The translations under genes were made by a program, and so were the position numbers. Of a stretch of 64,000 nucleotides of DNA, positions 8,987 to 18,801 are shown piece by piece (within the stretch, counting starts at the first letter, position 1; each line of letters starts with the position of its first letter). The DNA is taken from contig NZ_OESS01000002.1 in assembly GCF_900240285.1 (NCBI RefSeq), forward strand, positions 434,001 through 498,000, in the 5' to 3' direction. The stretch comes from Halobacillus sp. Marseille-P3879. GTDB taxonomy: Bacteria > Bacillota > Bacilli > Bacillales > Halobacillaceae. A model generated the notes under the pieces. It was not told where the DNA came from. It made no database searches and saw only the letters and a program-made list of their open reading frames with translations.

Positions 8987-9077
8987 AATAGTCATCAGTT
9001 GTATACCGCCAGAATGGATAACGGTACTATAATGGATTAGACAAATATTACTTGATTGATTTCAAGGAGGGACTTCC

Positions 9078-10433
9078 ATGTTTTTTGAAGATACAGTCAC
9101 CATGAGTCGGTTACTTACATCACTAACTTTAGTATTTCACGTTATTTTTGCGACCGTAGGAGTGGGGATCCCCGTTCTTATTTCTATTGCGGAATTTATC
9201 GGCATAAAGAAGAAAGATAAGCATTTACAATTGCTGGCCAGACGTTGGACAAGAGGGATGACAGTCACGATAGCCGTAGGTGTTGTGACCGGAACAGCGA
9301 TTGGCCTTCAGCTTTCTCTTTTGTGGCCGAGATTTATGCAAATCGCCGGAAACGTAATCAGCCTTCCTTTGTTTATGGAAGTTTTTGCTTTTTTCTTTGA
9401 GGCTATATTTCTAGGTATCTATCTTTATACTTGGGATCGCTTTAAAAACCCAATTTATCATTGGCTTCTTTCAATACCGGTTATCATAGGATCTACTCTG
9501 TCAGCTTTCTTTATTACTACAGTAAATGCTTTTATGAATACACCTCAAGGGTTTGAGCTCGATAGTCAAACAGTAACGGAGATCAACCCATTAGCTGCTA
9601 TGTTCAACCCTGCAACACCTACAAAAGTTTTTCATGTGGTAGCGTCATCTTATTTGACTTCTGCGGCTATTCTAGCAGCAATAGCTGCTATTATGCTGAT
9701 TAAAAGAAAAGGTTCTACCTATCATAGAAAAGCTTTAAAACTAACCGTAACCGCTACTTTTATTTTTGCAATATTAACTGCAGTGGCAGGGGACCTGTCT
9801 GCTAAGTTTCTTGCTGAGAATCAGCCGGAAAAGCTGGCGGCTGGAGAGTGGCACTTTGAAACGGAAAGTGGAGCGGACCTTGTTTTATTCGGTTCTTTAA
9901 ACGAAGAAGGGGAAGCAGAGAACTCCATTCGTATCCCTAATGCCTTAAGCTTCTTAGCATATGGAGATTTTAATGCAGAAGTAGAAGGTTTAAATGAAAC
10001 GCCTGAGGACGAACAGCCTCCATTATGGATTCATTACATGTTTGATTTAATGGTCTCGATCGGGATGTATACCCTGGTTGTTTCTGCAGTCTTTCTGCTT
10101 TTATGGAAAGTGAAGAAATGGAACGAAGAAAATAATCTTCTTCTCTGGCTGATTGCCAGCTGCGGACCTTTGTCTATGCTTGCGGTAGAATTTGGCTGGA
10201 TTTATGCAGAAGAAGGAAGGCAGCCGTGGATTCTCAGAGGAATTATGACAGTTACTGAAGGTGCGACAACTTCGAACCATGTAGGGCTCATGTTTATTTT
10301 GTTTACAGCACTTTATACAGTGTTAGGAGTTGGTTGTGTGGCTGTACTTCGTAAAATGTTTAAAAACCATCCGGCTGAAGCTGAATTTGAATCCCGTTAT
10401 CCAGAAGTTGCTGCTACGAAGGAGGTTGAATGA
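9078..10433 (+). CDS. cydA: Cytochrome bd-type quinol oxidase subunit I
   Basis: Heme-bearing subunit of the bd quinol oxidase, which oxidises membrane quinol and reduces oxygen to water with high affinity and no proton pump. The 451-residue protein has about nine membrane segments. Family landmarks are the N-terminal heme histidine in LVFHVIFATVG, the histidine in TKVFHVVASSYL, and GWIYAEEGRQPW followed by GIMTVTEG. The periplasmic Q-loop is short, as in the cyanide-insensitive-like YthA branch. ATG behind CAAGGAGGG. Stop and cydB start overlap as ATGA. No cydCD follows, so maturation genes must be elsewhere. Confidence 0.92.
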   Translation: MFFEDTVTMSRLLTSLTLVFHVIFATVGVGIPVLISIAEFIGIKKKDKHLQLLARRWTRGMTVTIAVGVVTGTAIGLQLSLLWPRFMQIAGNVISLPLFMEVFAFFFEAIFLGIYLYTWDRFKNPIYHWLLSIPVIIGSTLSAFFITTVNAFMNTPQGFELDSQTVTEINPLAAMFNPATPTKVFHVVASSYLTSAAILAAIAAIMLIKRKGSTYHRKALKLTVTATFIFAILTAVAGDLSAKFLAENQPEKLAAGEWHFETESGADLVLFGSLNEEGEAENSIRIPNALSFLAYGDFNAEVEGLNETPEDEQPPLWIHYMFDLMVSIGMYTLVVSAVFLLLWKVKKWNEENNLLLWLIASCGPLSMLAVEFGWIYAEEGRQPWILRGIMTVTEGATTSNHVGLMFILFTALYTVLGVGCVAVLRKMFKNHPAEAEFESRYPEVAATKEVE

Positions 10434-11446
10434 TGGGGTATGAACATATAGGTATAACGGTGCTGTGGATCTTTTTATATGGATATTTAATTGTAGCTTC
10501 TGTTGACTTTGGAGCAGGCTTCTTTGCTTATTACGCCAGGATCACCAAAAAGGATCATATAATGAACCAGTTAATAGCACGATACCTTTCGCCTGTGTGG
10601 GAAGTCACGAACGTATTTTTCGTATTCTTCTTTGTAGGTATTGTAGGTTTCTTTCCGGATTCGGCGTTCTATTATGGACAGGCATTACTCATACCTGGGA
10701 GTATAGCGATAGTGCTGTTGGCCATCCGTGGTTCGTTTTATGCTTTCGAAAATTATGGATCAAAAAATAATCACCTTTACATGTTTTTGTATGGGGCTAC
10801 CGGTCTACTTATCCCAGCCTCTCTGTCTACCACACTGACAATCTCAGAAGGAGGGTTTATTGAAGAAACAGCTGGTGGCGTTCGATTGTTGTATGGGGAG
10901 CTGTTAAGCAGTCCTTATTCCTGGAGTGTGGTTTTTCTGGCTATAGTATCAGTTCTTTATATCAGCTCGATGTTCTTAACGTACTATGCAGCAAGAGCAA
11001 ATGATCAATCTGCATTACAACTGGTCCGTAAGTATGCTTTATTCTGGAGTTCGCCGACCATCATTGCCAGTATGACTACATTTATTGCGTTAAGTCAGCA
11101 TAATCCGGAACACTATCAAAAGGCTATTGACCTTTGGTGGATGTTCGGCATTTCCGTCGCATTCTTTCTGGCAGCTGTATTGCTGGTTTATAATGAAAAG
11201 TATTATGGATGGGCGTTTATAGCGGTGATGTTCCAATTTCTTTTTGCTTTCTTCGGGTATGGAGCCTCTCATCTTCCGTACATTTTGCAGCCGTATATTA
11301 CAATTACCAGTGGAGCGACCCATGAAACGATGGGTGTTACATTGATCATAGTGTTTATAGCTGGTCTTTGTCTGCTGCTGCCATCCTTATATTTACTAAT
11401 GAGGTTGTTTCTCTTTGACGCAGATTACGTTAAAGGGAATAAATAG
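10430..11446 (+). CDS. cydB: Cytochrome bd-type quinol oxidase subunit II
   Basis: Second subunit of the bd oxidase, 338 residues with about eight or nine membrane segments. The N-terminus carries the family pattern WIFLYGYLIVASVDFGAGFF. It starts with ATG overlapping the cydA stop by four bases behind GGAGG inside cydA, so translation is coupled. A second ATG follows immediately. The Rex box upstream of cydA should control both genes. Size and sequence style resemble B. subtilis YthB more than classical CydB; assignment to the bd family is firm, to a subclass less so. Confidence 0.9.
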   Translation: MMGYEHIGITVLWIFLYGYLIVASVDFGAGFFAYYARITKKDHIMNQLIARYLSPVWEVTNVFFVFFFVGIVGFFPDSAFYYGQALLIPGSIAIVLLAIRGSFYAFENYGSKNNHLYMFLYGATGLLIPASLSTTLTISEGGFIEETAGGVRLLYGELLSSPYSWSVVFLAIVSVLYISSMFLTYYAARANDQSALQLVRKYALFWSSPTIIASMTTFIALSQHNPEHYQKAIDLWWMFGISVAFFLAAVLLVYNEKYYGWAFIAVMFQFLFAFFGYGASHLPYILQPYITITSGATHETMGVTLIIVFIAGLCLLLPSLYLLMRLFLFDADYVKGNK

Positions 11447-11547
11447 AAAGGGAAGCCGCCGGACATCCCCTATTTATTTGACAGATTCCCTTTGTAAATT
11501 AAATTATGATAAAATGTCTTTAGAATGGAACTTTGGAGGATGGCTTT

Positions 11548-12213
11548 ATGAAGAGAGAATTTGCTGTAATTGGACTGGGTCGTTTTGGCGGCAGTATTTG
11601 TAGAGAACTGAGCCGGGAAGGCATGGAAGTATTAGCTCTCGATTTAGATGAAGATAAAGTAAATGAATACCGGGATATAGCAGCCCACGCTGTAATTGCG
11701 GATTCTACCGATGAGAACGTATTAAAAGAACTTGGGATTAGAAATATTGATCACGTTATAGTAGCTATAGGTGATAACATACAAGCAAGTATGCTGACCA
11801 CATTAATGCTTAAAGAATTAGGGATTAAAACAATTACAGTTAAAGCCCAAAATGATTATCATGAGAAAATTTTAAGTAAAATCGGTGCTGACCACGTTGT
11901 CCATCCTGAAAGGGATATGGGGAAAAGGATTGCTCATAATATCATTTCGAATAACATTTTAGATTACATTGAACTTTCAGATGACCATAGTGTAGTAGAA
12001 GTAAAAGCGGGAAGTAAAATGAGTGGACGGACATTAGTTGATTTAGATATTCGTGCTGAATACGGCTGTAACGTAGTTGCAATTAAAAGGAAGAAAGAGG
12101 TTATCGTCTCGCCGATGGCAACTGAAGAAATCCATGAGAGTGATATTTTAATCGTTATTGGGGCCGATAAAGATATCAGCCGCTTTGAGAAAAATTTAGT
12201 AGTAGAAGATTAA
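11548..12213 (+). CDS. ktrC: KtrC potassium-channel regulatory (RCK/TrkA) protein
   Basis: Cytoplasmic gating ring subunit for a Ktr potassium transporter. An RCK_N Rossmann domain opens with VIGLGRFGGSICREL and binds ATP/ADP or NAD(H); an RCK_C domain from about residue 135 in related proteins binds c-di-AMP. The 221-residue length equals B. subtilis KtrC. The start is the ATG at 11548 behind GGAGGA; an upstream in-frame TTG overlaps that ribosome-binding site and is unlikely. As in B. subtilis it lies just before the rnjA region, and the membrane partner KtrD is not adjacent. Potassium uptake matters during osmotic upshift. Confidence 0.92.
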   Translation: MKREFAVIGLGRFGGSICRELSREGMEVLALDLDEDKVNEYRDIAAHAVIADSTDENVLKELGIRNIDHVIVAIGDNIQASMLTTLMLKELGIKTITVKAQNDYHEKILSKIGADHVVHPERDMGKRIAHNIISNNILDYIELSDDHSVVEVKAGSKMSGRTLVDLDIRAEYGCNVVAIKRKKEVIVSPMATEEIHESDILIVIGADKDISRFEKNLVVED

Positions 12214-12246
12214 AAAGATCCTGTTTGACAGGGTCTTTTTATTTTT
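12212..12246 (+). terminator. Terminator after ktrC
   Basis: AAAAAGATCCTG pairs with CAGGGTCTTTTT (one G-U) around a TTTGA loop, then a T run. Confidence 0.8.
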
Positions 12247-12315
12247 GTGTTTATTTTTTAATTGATAGGGAAAAAAAGAGGGGTAAAGTCATTTATCTGA
12301 AAGGATGTGTCTCTC

Positions 12316-14037
12316 TTGGCAGATCAAAGAACAGGTCAAATCATAGTAGATCTACTAGTTAATTGGGGCGTCCGTCATGTGTATGGACTTCCAGGTGATT
12401 CTATAAATGAATTAATAGAGGATCTAAGAAAAAGGCAGGAAGACATTGAATTTGTACAAGTGAGGCATGAAGAAACCGCGGCACTTGCTGTTTCTTCCTA
12501 TGCGAAGTTAACAGGTAATCTTGGAGTCTGCATGTCAATTGCAGGTCCAGGAGGCGTTCATTTGTTAAATGGACTCTACGATGCAAAAGCTGATAAAGCT
12601 CCTGTTCTTGCAATTGTAGGACAGGTTCATAGTGAAGAGGTAGGGACAGGAGCTTTCCAAGAAATAAATTTAGAAAAAATGTTTGATGATGTTGCTGTAT
12701 TTAATAAGAGAGTACAAACCGAGAAACAGCTCCCGGATTTATTAAACCAGGCAGTTAGAGAAGCATATACTCACAAAGGGGTATCTGTACTGGTTGTTCC
12801 GGATGACTTATTTAAAAAAACCCAGTCTTATGACGTGAAACTAACTTCTGAAAGCTATTATCGTCCTGAGGTCAGTCCGCAGAGTCATCACATGGAAGAA
12901 GCAAAAACATTGATTGAAACCGCTGAAAAGCCTTTAATATTAGCGGGGCAGGGAGCTGCAAACGCTAATAGAGAATTGGTGACCTTCGCCGAAAAGATTA
13001 AAGCACCCATTATTTTAAGTCTATTAGGTAAAGGTGTCATTCCCGATCATCATCCTTATTGTCTCGGACAGCATGGTCAACTGGGAACAAAACCTGCTTA
13101 TCATGCGATGAAAGAATGTGATTTGCTTGTCTTAGTCGGGACTCAGTTTCCCTATCGTGATTTCCTTCCTGATAATGTAAAATCTATACAAATTGATAAC
13201 CAACCCGATCATTTAGGGAAATATTATCCAATTACCGTCGGATTAGCAGGGGATGCAAAAGAAACGCTAGGAAGTCTGACCTCGATCCTGATTGAAAATA
13301 ATAACTCTGATTACTTGGAAAAGTACCAGAAAAAAATGAAGAAGTGGAGCGTGGCTCTGCAGGAGGAAAAGAGGTCAACAGAAGAGCCCCTGCATGCTCC
13401 TCAAGTAATGTATCATATGGAAAATGTGATGCAGCCGAATGCGGTGGTATCTGGAGATGTAGGCAATGTTACCGTTTGGCTCTCCCGTTATTTATCATTG
13501 GTAGATCAGAAGTTCCTTATTTCGGGGTGGCTGGCTACAATGGGCAGCGGTTTACCAGGAGCGATAGCGGCCCAGAAAGCGTACCCTGACCGTCAAGTGA
13601 TCGGAGTGAGTGGGGACGGTGGCTTCTCAATGGTTATGCATGATTTTGCTACTGCCGTACAACAACAGCTACCGATAAAAATGGTGATCCTAAATAACAG
13701 TAAAATTGCTATGATTAAATACGAGCAGGAGCAAATGGGACACCTTAGTTACCAGACGAACCTTGGAGATGTAGATTTTGCCAAATTCGCTGAGGCTTGT
13801 GGAGGAGAAGGATACCGAATAGAAACATTTGAAGATCTTACAACAAAAATGAAACAGGCTTTTCTTTCTAACAAACCAGCAATAATTGACGTAGTAATTG
13901 AAGATCAAGCTCCCCTGCCGGGTCATATTGACTACCAGTCAGCAGCTAATTACTCCAAATATATTATTAAGAATTTCTTTGAATCTGGGGATTTGGACTT
14001 GCCAGATATGAAGGAAACTATAAAAAGATTATATTAA
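12316..14037 (+). CDS. ydaP: Thiamine-diphosphate pyruvate oxidase
   Basis: ThDP/FAD enzyme of the POX/acetolactate-synthase superfamily, about 573 residues, that oxidatively decarboxylates pyruvate. The N-terminal domain has GVRHVYGLPGDSINEL and the catalytic glutamate in RHEETAALA; the C-terminal domain has the ThDP motif GDGGFSMVMHDF ending in ILNN. It is closest in style to B. subtilis YdaP and E. coli PoxB. A GTG at 12307 is also in frame, but AAAGGA at 12300-12305 fits the TTG at 12316 better. It sits between ktrC and rnjA, where B. subtilis has no such gene. Whether the electron acceptor is quinone or oxygen cannot be read off. Confidence 0.85.
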   Translation: MADQRTGQIIVDLLVNWGVRHVYGLPGDSINELIEDLRKRQEDIEFVQVRHEETAALAVSSYAKLTGNLGVCMSIAGPGGVHLLNGLYDAKADKAPVLAIVGQVHSEEVGTGAFQEINLEKMFDDVAVFNKRVQTEKQLPDLLNQAVREAYTHKGVSVLVVPDDLFKKTQSYDVKLTSESYYRPEVSPQSHHMEEAKTLIETAEKPLILAGQGAANANRELVTFAEKIKAPIILSLLGKGVIPDHHPYCLGQHGQLGTKPAYHAMKECDLLVLVGTQFPYRDFLPDNVKSIQIDNQPDHLGKYYPITVGLAGDAKETLGSLTSILIENNNSDYLEKYQKKMKKWSVALQEEKRSTEEPLHAPQVMYHMENVMQPNAVVSGDVGNVTVWLSRYLSLVDQKFLISGWLATMGSGLPGAIAAQKAYPDRQVIGVSGDGGFSMVMHDFATAVQQQLPIKMVILNNSKIAMIKYEQEQMGHLSYQTNLGDVDFAKFAEACGGEGYRIETFEDLTTKMKQAFLSNKPAIIDVVIEDQAPLPGHIDYQSAANYSKYIIKNFFESGDLDLPDMKETIKRLY

Positions 14038-14040
14038 TAA

Positions 14041-14073
14041 AAGCACTGCGCTGTTACAGCGCAGTGCTTTTTC
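14041..14073. terminator. Convergent terminator between ydaP and rnjA
   Basis: AAGCACTGCGCTG pairs with CAGCGCAGTGCTT around a four-base loop with T run on the plus strand and a weaker one on the other strand. Confidence 0.85.
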
Positions 14074-14079
14074 ATTAAA

Positions 14080-15747
14080 TCAAACTTCCATAATAATCGG
14101 GAGAATCATCGGACGACGCTTCGTTTTCTCGAATAAGAAAGGAGCAATTGTATCCGTGATTTCATTTTTAATTTCAGACCATTGCGTGGTTTTACGCTGC
14201 ATCACTTTGTCAACGTGAGTGCTGACGAGTTTTTGTGCTTCTTTTATTAAATCCTCAGATTCCCTCATGTAGACAAAACCTCGGGAAATAATGTCAGGAC
14301 CTGAAGCGATTTTGAACTCTTTCATGTTAATACTTACCACAACAATAACGAGTCCTTCTTCTGATAATATACGACGATCTCTTAAGACAATGTTACCGAT
14401 ATCTCCTATACCACTGCCGTCTACGTAAACAGAGCCTGATGGGACTTTTCCTGCGATCATCGCTTCATCTTTGCCCAGGGCCAGGACATCGCCATTATCC
14501 ATAACAAAACAATTCTCTGGATCAATTCCGCAGTCTTCACTTAAATTAACGTGTTCTTTAAGCATACGGTATTCACCATGGATAGGCATAAAATATTTAG
14601 GTTGTATAAGTCGAAGCATAAGCTTCATTTCTTCCTGACTTCCATGCCCGGAAGTATGGATATCATTTAAAGGTCCATGAATAACTTCTGCACCGGCACG
14701 GTAAAGCTTGTTAATTGTCCGACTGACACTAATCGTGTTACCAGGGATTGGGGAAGAGGAAAACACGACAGTATCTTTTGGCTGGATTTGAATCTGACGG
14801 TGCGTACCGTTAGCGATCCGTGACAGCGCAGCCATTGGCTCACCTTGTGAACCGGTACATAAAATTGTAACTTCATGAGCAGGAAAACGATTAATTTGAT
14901 TTGGTTCGATAAACGTTTCTTTTGGAGCGCGGATATATCCAAGTTCCTGACCAATTCGGACAGAGTTTTCCATGCTCCTTCCAAATACTGCAACTTTACG
15001 GTTGTACTTCACTGCTGATTCAATTACTTGTTGTAATCGATAAATATTCGAAGCAAAAGTTGCAAAAATTAATCTGCCATCCACTCTGGTGAAAATATCA
15101 GCAATGCTTTGGCTTACCACACGTTCGGATTTTGTAAAACCTGGTACTTCGCTATTGGTACTGTCAGATAATAAAGCAAGCACGCCTTCTTTTCCAATTT
15201 CCGCCATTCGCGCCAGGTTGGCGGGCTCTCCAACTGGTGTGAAATCGAATTTGAAATCTCCCGTATGAACAATATTGCCCGGAGGTGTCTTTACTACGAT
15301 TCCAAATGAATCAGGGATACTGTGTGTTGTACGGAAGAATGATACCGACGTTTTGCGGAATTTAATAACATCGTCTTCCTGAATAGTGTGCAGCTTGGTA
15401 CTTCTAAGCAGACCGTGCTCGTCCAGCTTATTACGAAGTAAACCTACAGCTAATTTTCCAGCATAGATTGGAATATTAACCTCACGCAGCAGGTAAGGGA
15501 TACCCCCGATGTGATCTTCATGTCCGTGAGTGATAAACAGGCCTTTGATTTTATCTTCATTTTGAATGAGGTACGTGTAATCTGGAATTACATAATCTAT
15601 TCCCAGTAATTCATCTTCTGGAAATTTTATTCCAGCATCAATGAGGATGATTTCATCTTGGAATTGTACTGCGTATGTGTTTTTGCCGATCTCACCTAAT
15701 CCGCCCAGTGCGAATACGGCTGTTTGATCATTTTTTACAAACTTCAT
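14080..15747 (-). CDS. rnjA: Ribonuclease J1
   Basis: Metallo-beta-lactamase/beta-CASP RNase with endonuclease and 5'-3' exonuclease activity, a main enzyme of mRNA turnover and rRNA maturation. The 555 residues hold HGHEDHIGG (His74, His76, Asp78, His79), the HTGDF and SDSTNSE motifs, the beta-CASP region, and the IHGEYRML motif in the returning lactamase part, then the C-terminal dimer domain. It directly follows rpoY by three bases, as in B. subtilis. ATG start. No defect is visible; the protein should be essential or nearly so. Confidence 0.97.
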   Translation of the reverse strand: MKFVKNDQTAVFALGGLGEIGKNTYAVQFQDEIILIDAGIKFPEDELLGIDYVIPDYTYLIQNEDKIKGLFITHGHEDHIGGIPYLLREVNIPIYAGKLAVGLLRNKLDEHGLLRSTKLHTIQEDDVIKFRKTSVSFFRTTHSIPDSFGIVVKTPPGNIVHTGDFKFDFTPVGEPANLARMAEIGKEGVLALLSDSTNSEVPGFTKSERVVSQSIADIFTRVDGRLIFATFASNIYRLQQVIESAVKYNRKVAVFGRSMENSVRIGQELGYIRAPKETFIEPNQINRFPAHEVTILCTGSQGEPMAALSRIANGTHRQIQIQPKDTVVFSSSPIPGNTISVSRTINKLYRAGAEVIHGPLNDIHTSGHGSQEEMKLMLRLIQPKYFMPIHGEYRMLKEHVNLSEDCGIDPENCFVMDNGDVLALGKDEAMIAGKVPSGSVYVDGSGIGDIGNIVLRDRRILSEEGLVIVVVSINMKEFKIASGPDIISRGFVYMRESEDLIKEAQKLVSTHVDKVMQRKTTQWSEIKNEITDTIAPFLFEKTKRRPMILPIIMEV

Positions 15748-15750
15748 ACG

Positions 15751-15960
15751 TTACACATTCTCCACTTTGAAATCTTCATCTTGCTTTTCATATTCCAGGT
15801 GTTCCTCATTTAACACCTGGATAAATTCAATATTTAACTTCTTTTCAATTAGTTTTTCGCGTACTTCTCTTTCTGAGTTCGCTTCAACGTACATAGCCTG
15901 AGTGCGTTCGCGAACAGGAACTTCTTGTGACAGCTCCTGATACAAAACTTTGTATACCAT
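15751..15960 (-). CDS. rpoY: RNA polymerase epsilon subunit
   Basis: Small acidic 69-residue protein of the RpoY (formerly YkzG, DUF1447) family, which binds core RNA polymerase in Firmicutes. The MVYKVLYQE start and the conserved region [14 protein letters not shown] are typical. Its stop lies three bases before the rnjA start, so the two form an operon linking RNA polymerase with RNA decay. The ATG follows AAGGAG with rather long spacing. Confidence 0.93.
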   Translation of the reverse strand: MVYKVLYQELSQEVPVRERTQAMYVEANSEREVREKLIEKKLNIEFIQVLNEEHLEYEKQDEDFKVENV

Positions 15961-16085
15961 TCCTTAATCTCTCCTTACTAGATATAATTTCCATGTTTGT
16001 TCTAAGTGTAATGATAGCACGATTCATTTACGGTAGTCATAAAAAAATAGGTGAAGTCGTCATATTCCGCCATATGACATTAAAT

Positions 16086-16163
16086 TTAAGCATAGCTCTT
16101 ACGTTCCATGATTTCTTTCCAACGTTTTCGAAGCTTTCTTCTTAGACGCTTCATCATGTGCAT
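16086..16163 (-). CDS. Possible 25-residue basic peptide upstream of rpoY-rnjA
   Basis: A very short frame starts at ATG 16163 (or ATG 16157) behind a strong AAAGGAG and encodes a peptide rich in Arg and Lys (MMKRLRRKLRKRWKEIM...). A weak promoter, TTTCTT with 17 bases to TATACT, lies upstream on the same strand near 16220-16250. The stop is about 125 bases before rpoY. It may be a small protein, a leader peptide for the operon, or chance; no family is recognised. The rest of the 410-base gap between rpoY and ykrA holds nothing else. Confidence 0.35.
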   Translation of the reverse strand: MHMMKRLRRKLRKRWKEIMERKSYA

Positions 16164-16370
16164 CCATCTCCTTTCACCGATGAAGAAAGACACTAAAAAC
16201 GTTAAACCGCCCAATCCCTGATACCTATAGTATAATACGGATTGTGCAAGAAAGAAACATTTTGGCACGATCAATTTCTTATATCTTTCGTAAAACTTCT
16301 CAAATATATCCGCTCATGCTAAAGTATAGCCAGTGTATTTTTATTGTTAATGGATTTTTGGAGGGATTGG

Positions 16371-17144
16371 ATGACGAAAAAAATTGCTTTTTTTGATATT
16401 GATGGAACACTGCTTAATCATGATAAAGAACTGCCTGTGGAAACGATACAAGCTATTAAGGATTTACAGAATAATGGTGTATACTGCGCCATCGCAACGG
16501 GAAGAGCCCCGTTTATGTTTGAGCAAATAAGAGAGACGCTTGGAATCGATTCCTACGTAAGTTTTAACGGTCAATATGTTGTTTTCGAAGGGAATACGGT
16601 TTATAAAAATCCGCTTCCACATGAACGGTTAGAAGAGCTATACTTTGACGCTGTCTCTAATGGGCATCCTTTAGTATTTATGAATCATGAAGGAATGAAA
16701 GCTTCAGAGCCTAACAGGGAAACAATTGAAAAAAGTCTGGATTCACTGCATTTTCAATACCCTGCAGTAGATAAGGATTTCTATAAAAAGAAAGAATTAT
16801 ACCAATCACTTATTTTCTGCGAAGGAAATGAAATTGATTATTACCGGGATCAACATCCTGATTTCAGTTATATTCGCTGGCATGAATTTTCGTGTGATAT
16901 ATTGCCTGCGGGTGGCTCAAAGGCAGAGGGGATCGACCAACTGATTAAAGCAGCAGGCTTAGACATTGAAGACACCTATGCCTTCGGTGACGGACTTAAC
17001 GACATAGAAATGATTCGTGATGTGGGGACAGGGGTTGCAATGGGAAATGCAGTTGATGCTACCAAGCAGGTTAGTGATTATGTGACGTCTGATGTATCCG
17101 AAGGGGGTCTTGTCAAAGCGATTTATCATTTGGAACTTCTATAA
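16371..17144 (+). CDS. ykrA: HAD-superfamily (Cof-type) phosphatase
   Basis: Cytoplasmic phosphatase of the Cof/HAD-IIB class; the substrate is probably a sugar phosphate or similar small phosphoester but cannot be deduced. Motif I is FFDIDGTLL (Asp9 and Asp11), motif II is AIATGR, and motif IV is FGDGLNDIEMI near the C-terminus, with a cap domain between. The 257-residue length equals B. subtilis YkrA. The ATG at 16371 follows GGAGGG; a TTG 27 bases upstream overlaps no better site. Single gene ending in a terminator, between rpoY and defB as in B. subtilis. Confidence 0.9.
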   Translation: MTKKIAFFDIDGTLLNHDKELPVETIQAIKDLQNNGVYCAIATGRAPFMFEQIRETLGIDSYVSFNGQYVVFEGNTVYKNPLPHERLEELYFDAVSNGHPLVFMNHEGMKASEPNRETIEKSLDSLHFQYPAVDKDFYKKKELYQSLIFCEGNEIDYYRDQHPDFSYIRWHEFSCDILPAGGSKAEGIDQLIKAAGLDIEDTYAFGDGLNDIEMIRDVGTGVAMGNAVDATKQVSDYVTSDVSEGGLVKAIYHLELL

Positions 17145-17154
17145 AGGAACAGAT

Positions 17155-17190
17155 AAAGGAAGGCTTCCAGGGGGAGAGCCTTCCTTTATT
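17155..17190 (+). terminator. Terminator between ykrA and defB
   Basis: AAAGGAAGGCT pairs with AGCCTTCCTTT; T-rich on the plus strand and A-rich upstream, so it may serve both convergent genes. Confidence 0.8.
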
Positions 17191-17197
17191 TACTGAT

Positions 17198-17752
17198 TCA
17201 CCGATCGACTGCAACAGCTCCTTCAGGTTCTTTAAAGGGATTTTCGCTGTCAATATGATCATAGAACATAATACCATTTAAATGATCAATTTCATGTTGA
17301 AAAACAATGGCAGCAAAGTCTTTCAGTCTGAGCTTGATCTCGCTGCCTTCAAGATCCGTTCCTTTTAAAGTAATTCGGCGGTACCTCGGAACGTAACCTG
17401 GAACTTCACGGTCTACCGAAAGGCAGCCTTCTCCAGTAGATAGATAAGTCCGTTCAACGGAATGACTCACGATTCTTGGGTTAAATAAGCCATAACTGAA
17501 GAGTTTGTCGTTCAAATCATAAAAATGAACGGCGAGCATACGTTTATTTACATTTATCTGAGGTGCTGCCAGACCAACCCCTGGTCTAAGACCGTATCTT
17601 TCGCATACTTGCTCGTCCTGACTATTTTTTAAATACTGAAGCATATCTTCTAATATTGCTTTATCTTCTTCGGAAGCAGGTAAAGTTACTTCTTCAGTAA
17701 CTTTTCTTAAAGCGGGGTGACCTTCCCGGACGATATCTTCCATTGTAATCAT
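17198..17752 (-). CDS. defB: Peptide deformylase
   Basis: Metalloenzyme that removes the formyl group from the initiator methionine of new proteins. All three motifs are present: GVGLAAPQ (about residues 58-65), EGCLS (Cys110) and HEIDH (His153, Glu154, His157). Length 184 residues, as in B. subtilis DefB/YkrB. Upstream in-frame codons extend the frame to 17779, but the ATG at 17752 follows AAAGGA at eight bases and matches the family N-terminus MITMEDI. Confidence 0.95.
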   Translation of the reverse strand: MITMEDIVREGHPALRKVTEEVTLPASEEDKAILEDMLQYLKNSQDEQVCERYGLRPGVGLAAPQINVNKRMLAVHFYDLNDKLFSYGLFNPRIVSHSVERTYLSTGEGCLSVDREVPGYVPRYRRITLKGTDLEGSEIKLRLKDFAAIVFQHEIDHLNGIMFYDHIDSENPFKEPEGAVAVDR

Positions 17753-17933
17753 TTGCGACATCCTTTCTATAAGACACATTCCAAATTAGTTTAACATAGA
17801 AAAATCAACTATGGTCCGTCATAATGATATTCAATTCTTACTTCCAAACCTTTCAATTTATGTCTTTTTATTATAATATTAATGGTATGATTTAGAAACT
17901 ACATAGCAATTTATGAGCATAAGGGGGAGAAAT

Positions 17934-18596
17934 GTGCGTTACTTAAAAGTAGTGGGGCTGTTTTTGGCAGCGTTTTTTTCATTAGTTGCCTGTTCAAGCC
18001 AGTCACCTGAGGAACAAATGTATGAACATATGGAAGAGTCAGTGAGTTTGGAAGAAGACTTTAGACAACAGCAGGAACCCTTACAGGAGTTAGAACAAGA
18101 AGAGGAAGAGATTTATAATCAAATTATTGAAATGAATTCAGAGGAAATGGATGAGATAGAGGAGCTTTCTTCTGAAGCAGCTTCTATTGTTGAAGAAAGA
18201 AAAGAGCGAATTGACACCGAAAAAGAAAGTATAGACGAAGCAAAAGAGGAATTTGATAAAGTAGAACCTCTTGTTGAAGAGCTTGAAAGTGAAGAAGCAC
18301 AGGAAGCAGCTAATAAATTGGTTGACACTATGAATAATCGGTATGATGCTTACCTGGAATTACATGAAGCTTATCAAACTGCATTAGAATTGGACAGCGA
18401 GCTTTATGAAATGATGAAGAAAGAGGATTTAACTAAAGAAGACCTACAAACTAAAGTTGATGAAATTAATGAAAGTTACAATGAAGTAATAGAAGCTAAT
18501 GAAATCTTTAATGAGCATACAACTAATTATAATGATGAGAAAAAGGCATTCTATGATGCTGCAGATTTAGATGTTAATTACGAGGAAGCTGAATAG
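17934..18596 (+). CDS. ykyA: YkyA-type coiled-coil lipoprotein
   Basis: Extracytoplasmic lipoprotein of about 220 residues. A basic start and hydrophobic stretch end in the lipobox LVAC, after which the mature chain is almost entirely helical and strongly acidic, with long Glu-rich coiled-coil runs. It is annotated in Bacilli as a putative cell-wall-binding lipoprotein; its function is unknown. The GTG at 17934 follows AAGGGGGAG; an ATG at 17913 overlaps that site. It lies between defB and pdhA as in B. subtilis. Confidence 0.85.
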   Translation: MRYLKVVGLFLAAFFSLVACSSQSPEEQMYEHMEESVSLEEDFRQQQEPLQELEQEEEEIYNQIIEMNSEEMDEIEELSSEAASIVEERKERIDTEKESIDEAKEEFDKVEPLVEELESEEAQEAANKLVDTMNNRYDAYLELHEAYQTALELDSELYEMMKKEDLTKEDLQTKVDEINESYNEVIEANEIFNEHTTNYNDEKKAFYDAADLDVNYEEAE

Positions 18597-18602
18597 ACAG
18601 GC

Positions 18603-18725
18603 TTTTCGATGGTTTCGCTTTCCGGGAAACGCTTCTTTCTTTTGGAGCACTTTTCACCTCCCCTGGTCTTGGCGGTCTGACTGTTTGTTTTGGTACAGGG
18701 GCCCCTGAAAGATGAGGGTTCCGCA
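18603..18725 (-). repeat. GC-rich interspersed repeat, copy 2 (degenerate)
   Basis: Read on the minus strand this contains TTTCCCGGAAAGCGAAACCA, close to the CCCGCGGAAAGCGAAG core of the Bacillaceae intergenic repeat, after a GC-rich block CAAGACCAGGGGAGGTG. It sits directly after the ykyA stop and ahead of a terminator. An antisense open frame here (18574-18798) has no ribosome-binding site. Confidence 0.5.
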
Positions 18726-18801
18726 GACCGTTCTTTAAATGAGTTACACTATGTATGTAAAAAGAATAAAGTAAGCTGTCGAGATTGTCGCGACACATTG
18801 A

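Noticed and set aside
14667-14993. 108-codon frame on the minus strand within rnjA
   Set aside because: It is an alternate reading frame of the conserved RNase J1 gene and shows no protein-like pattern.
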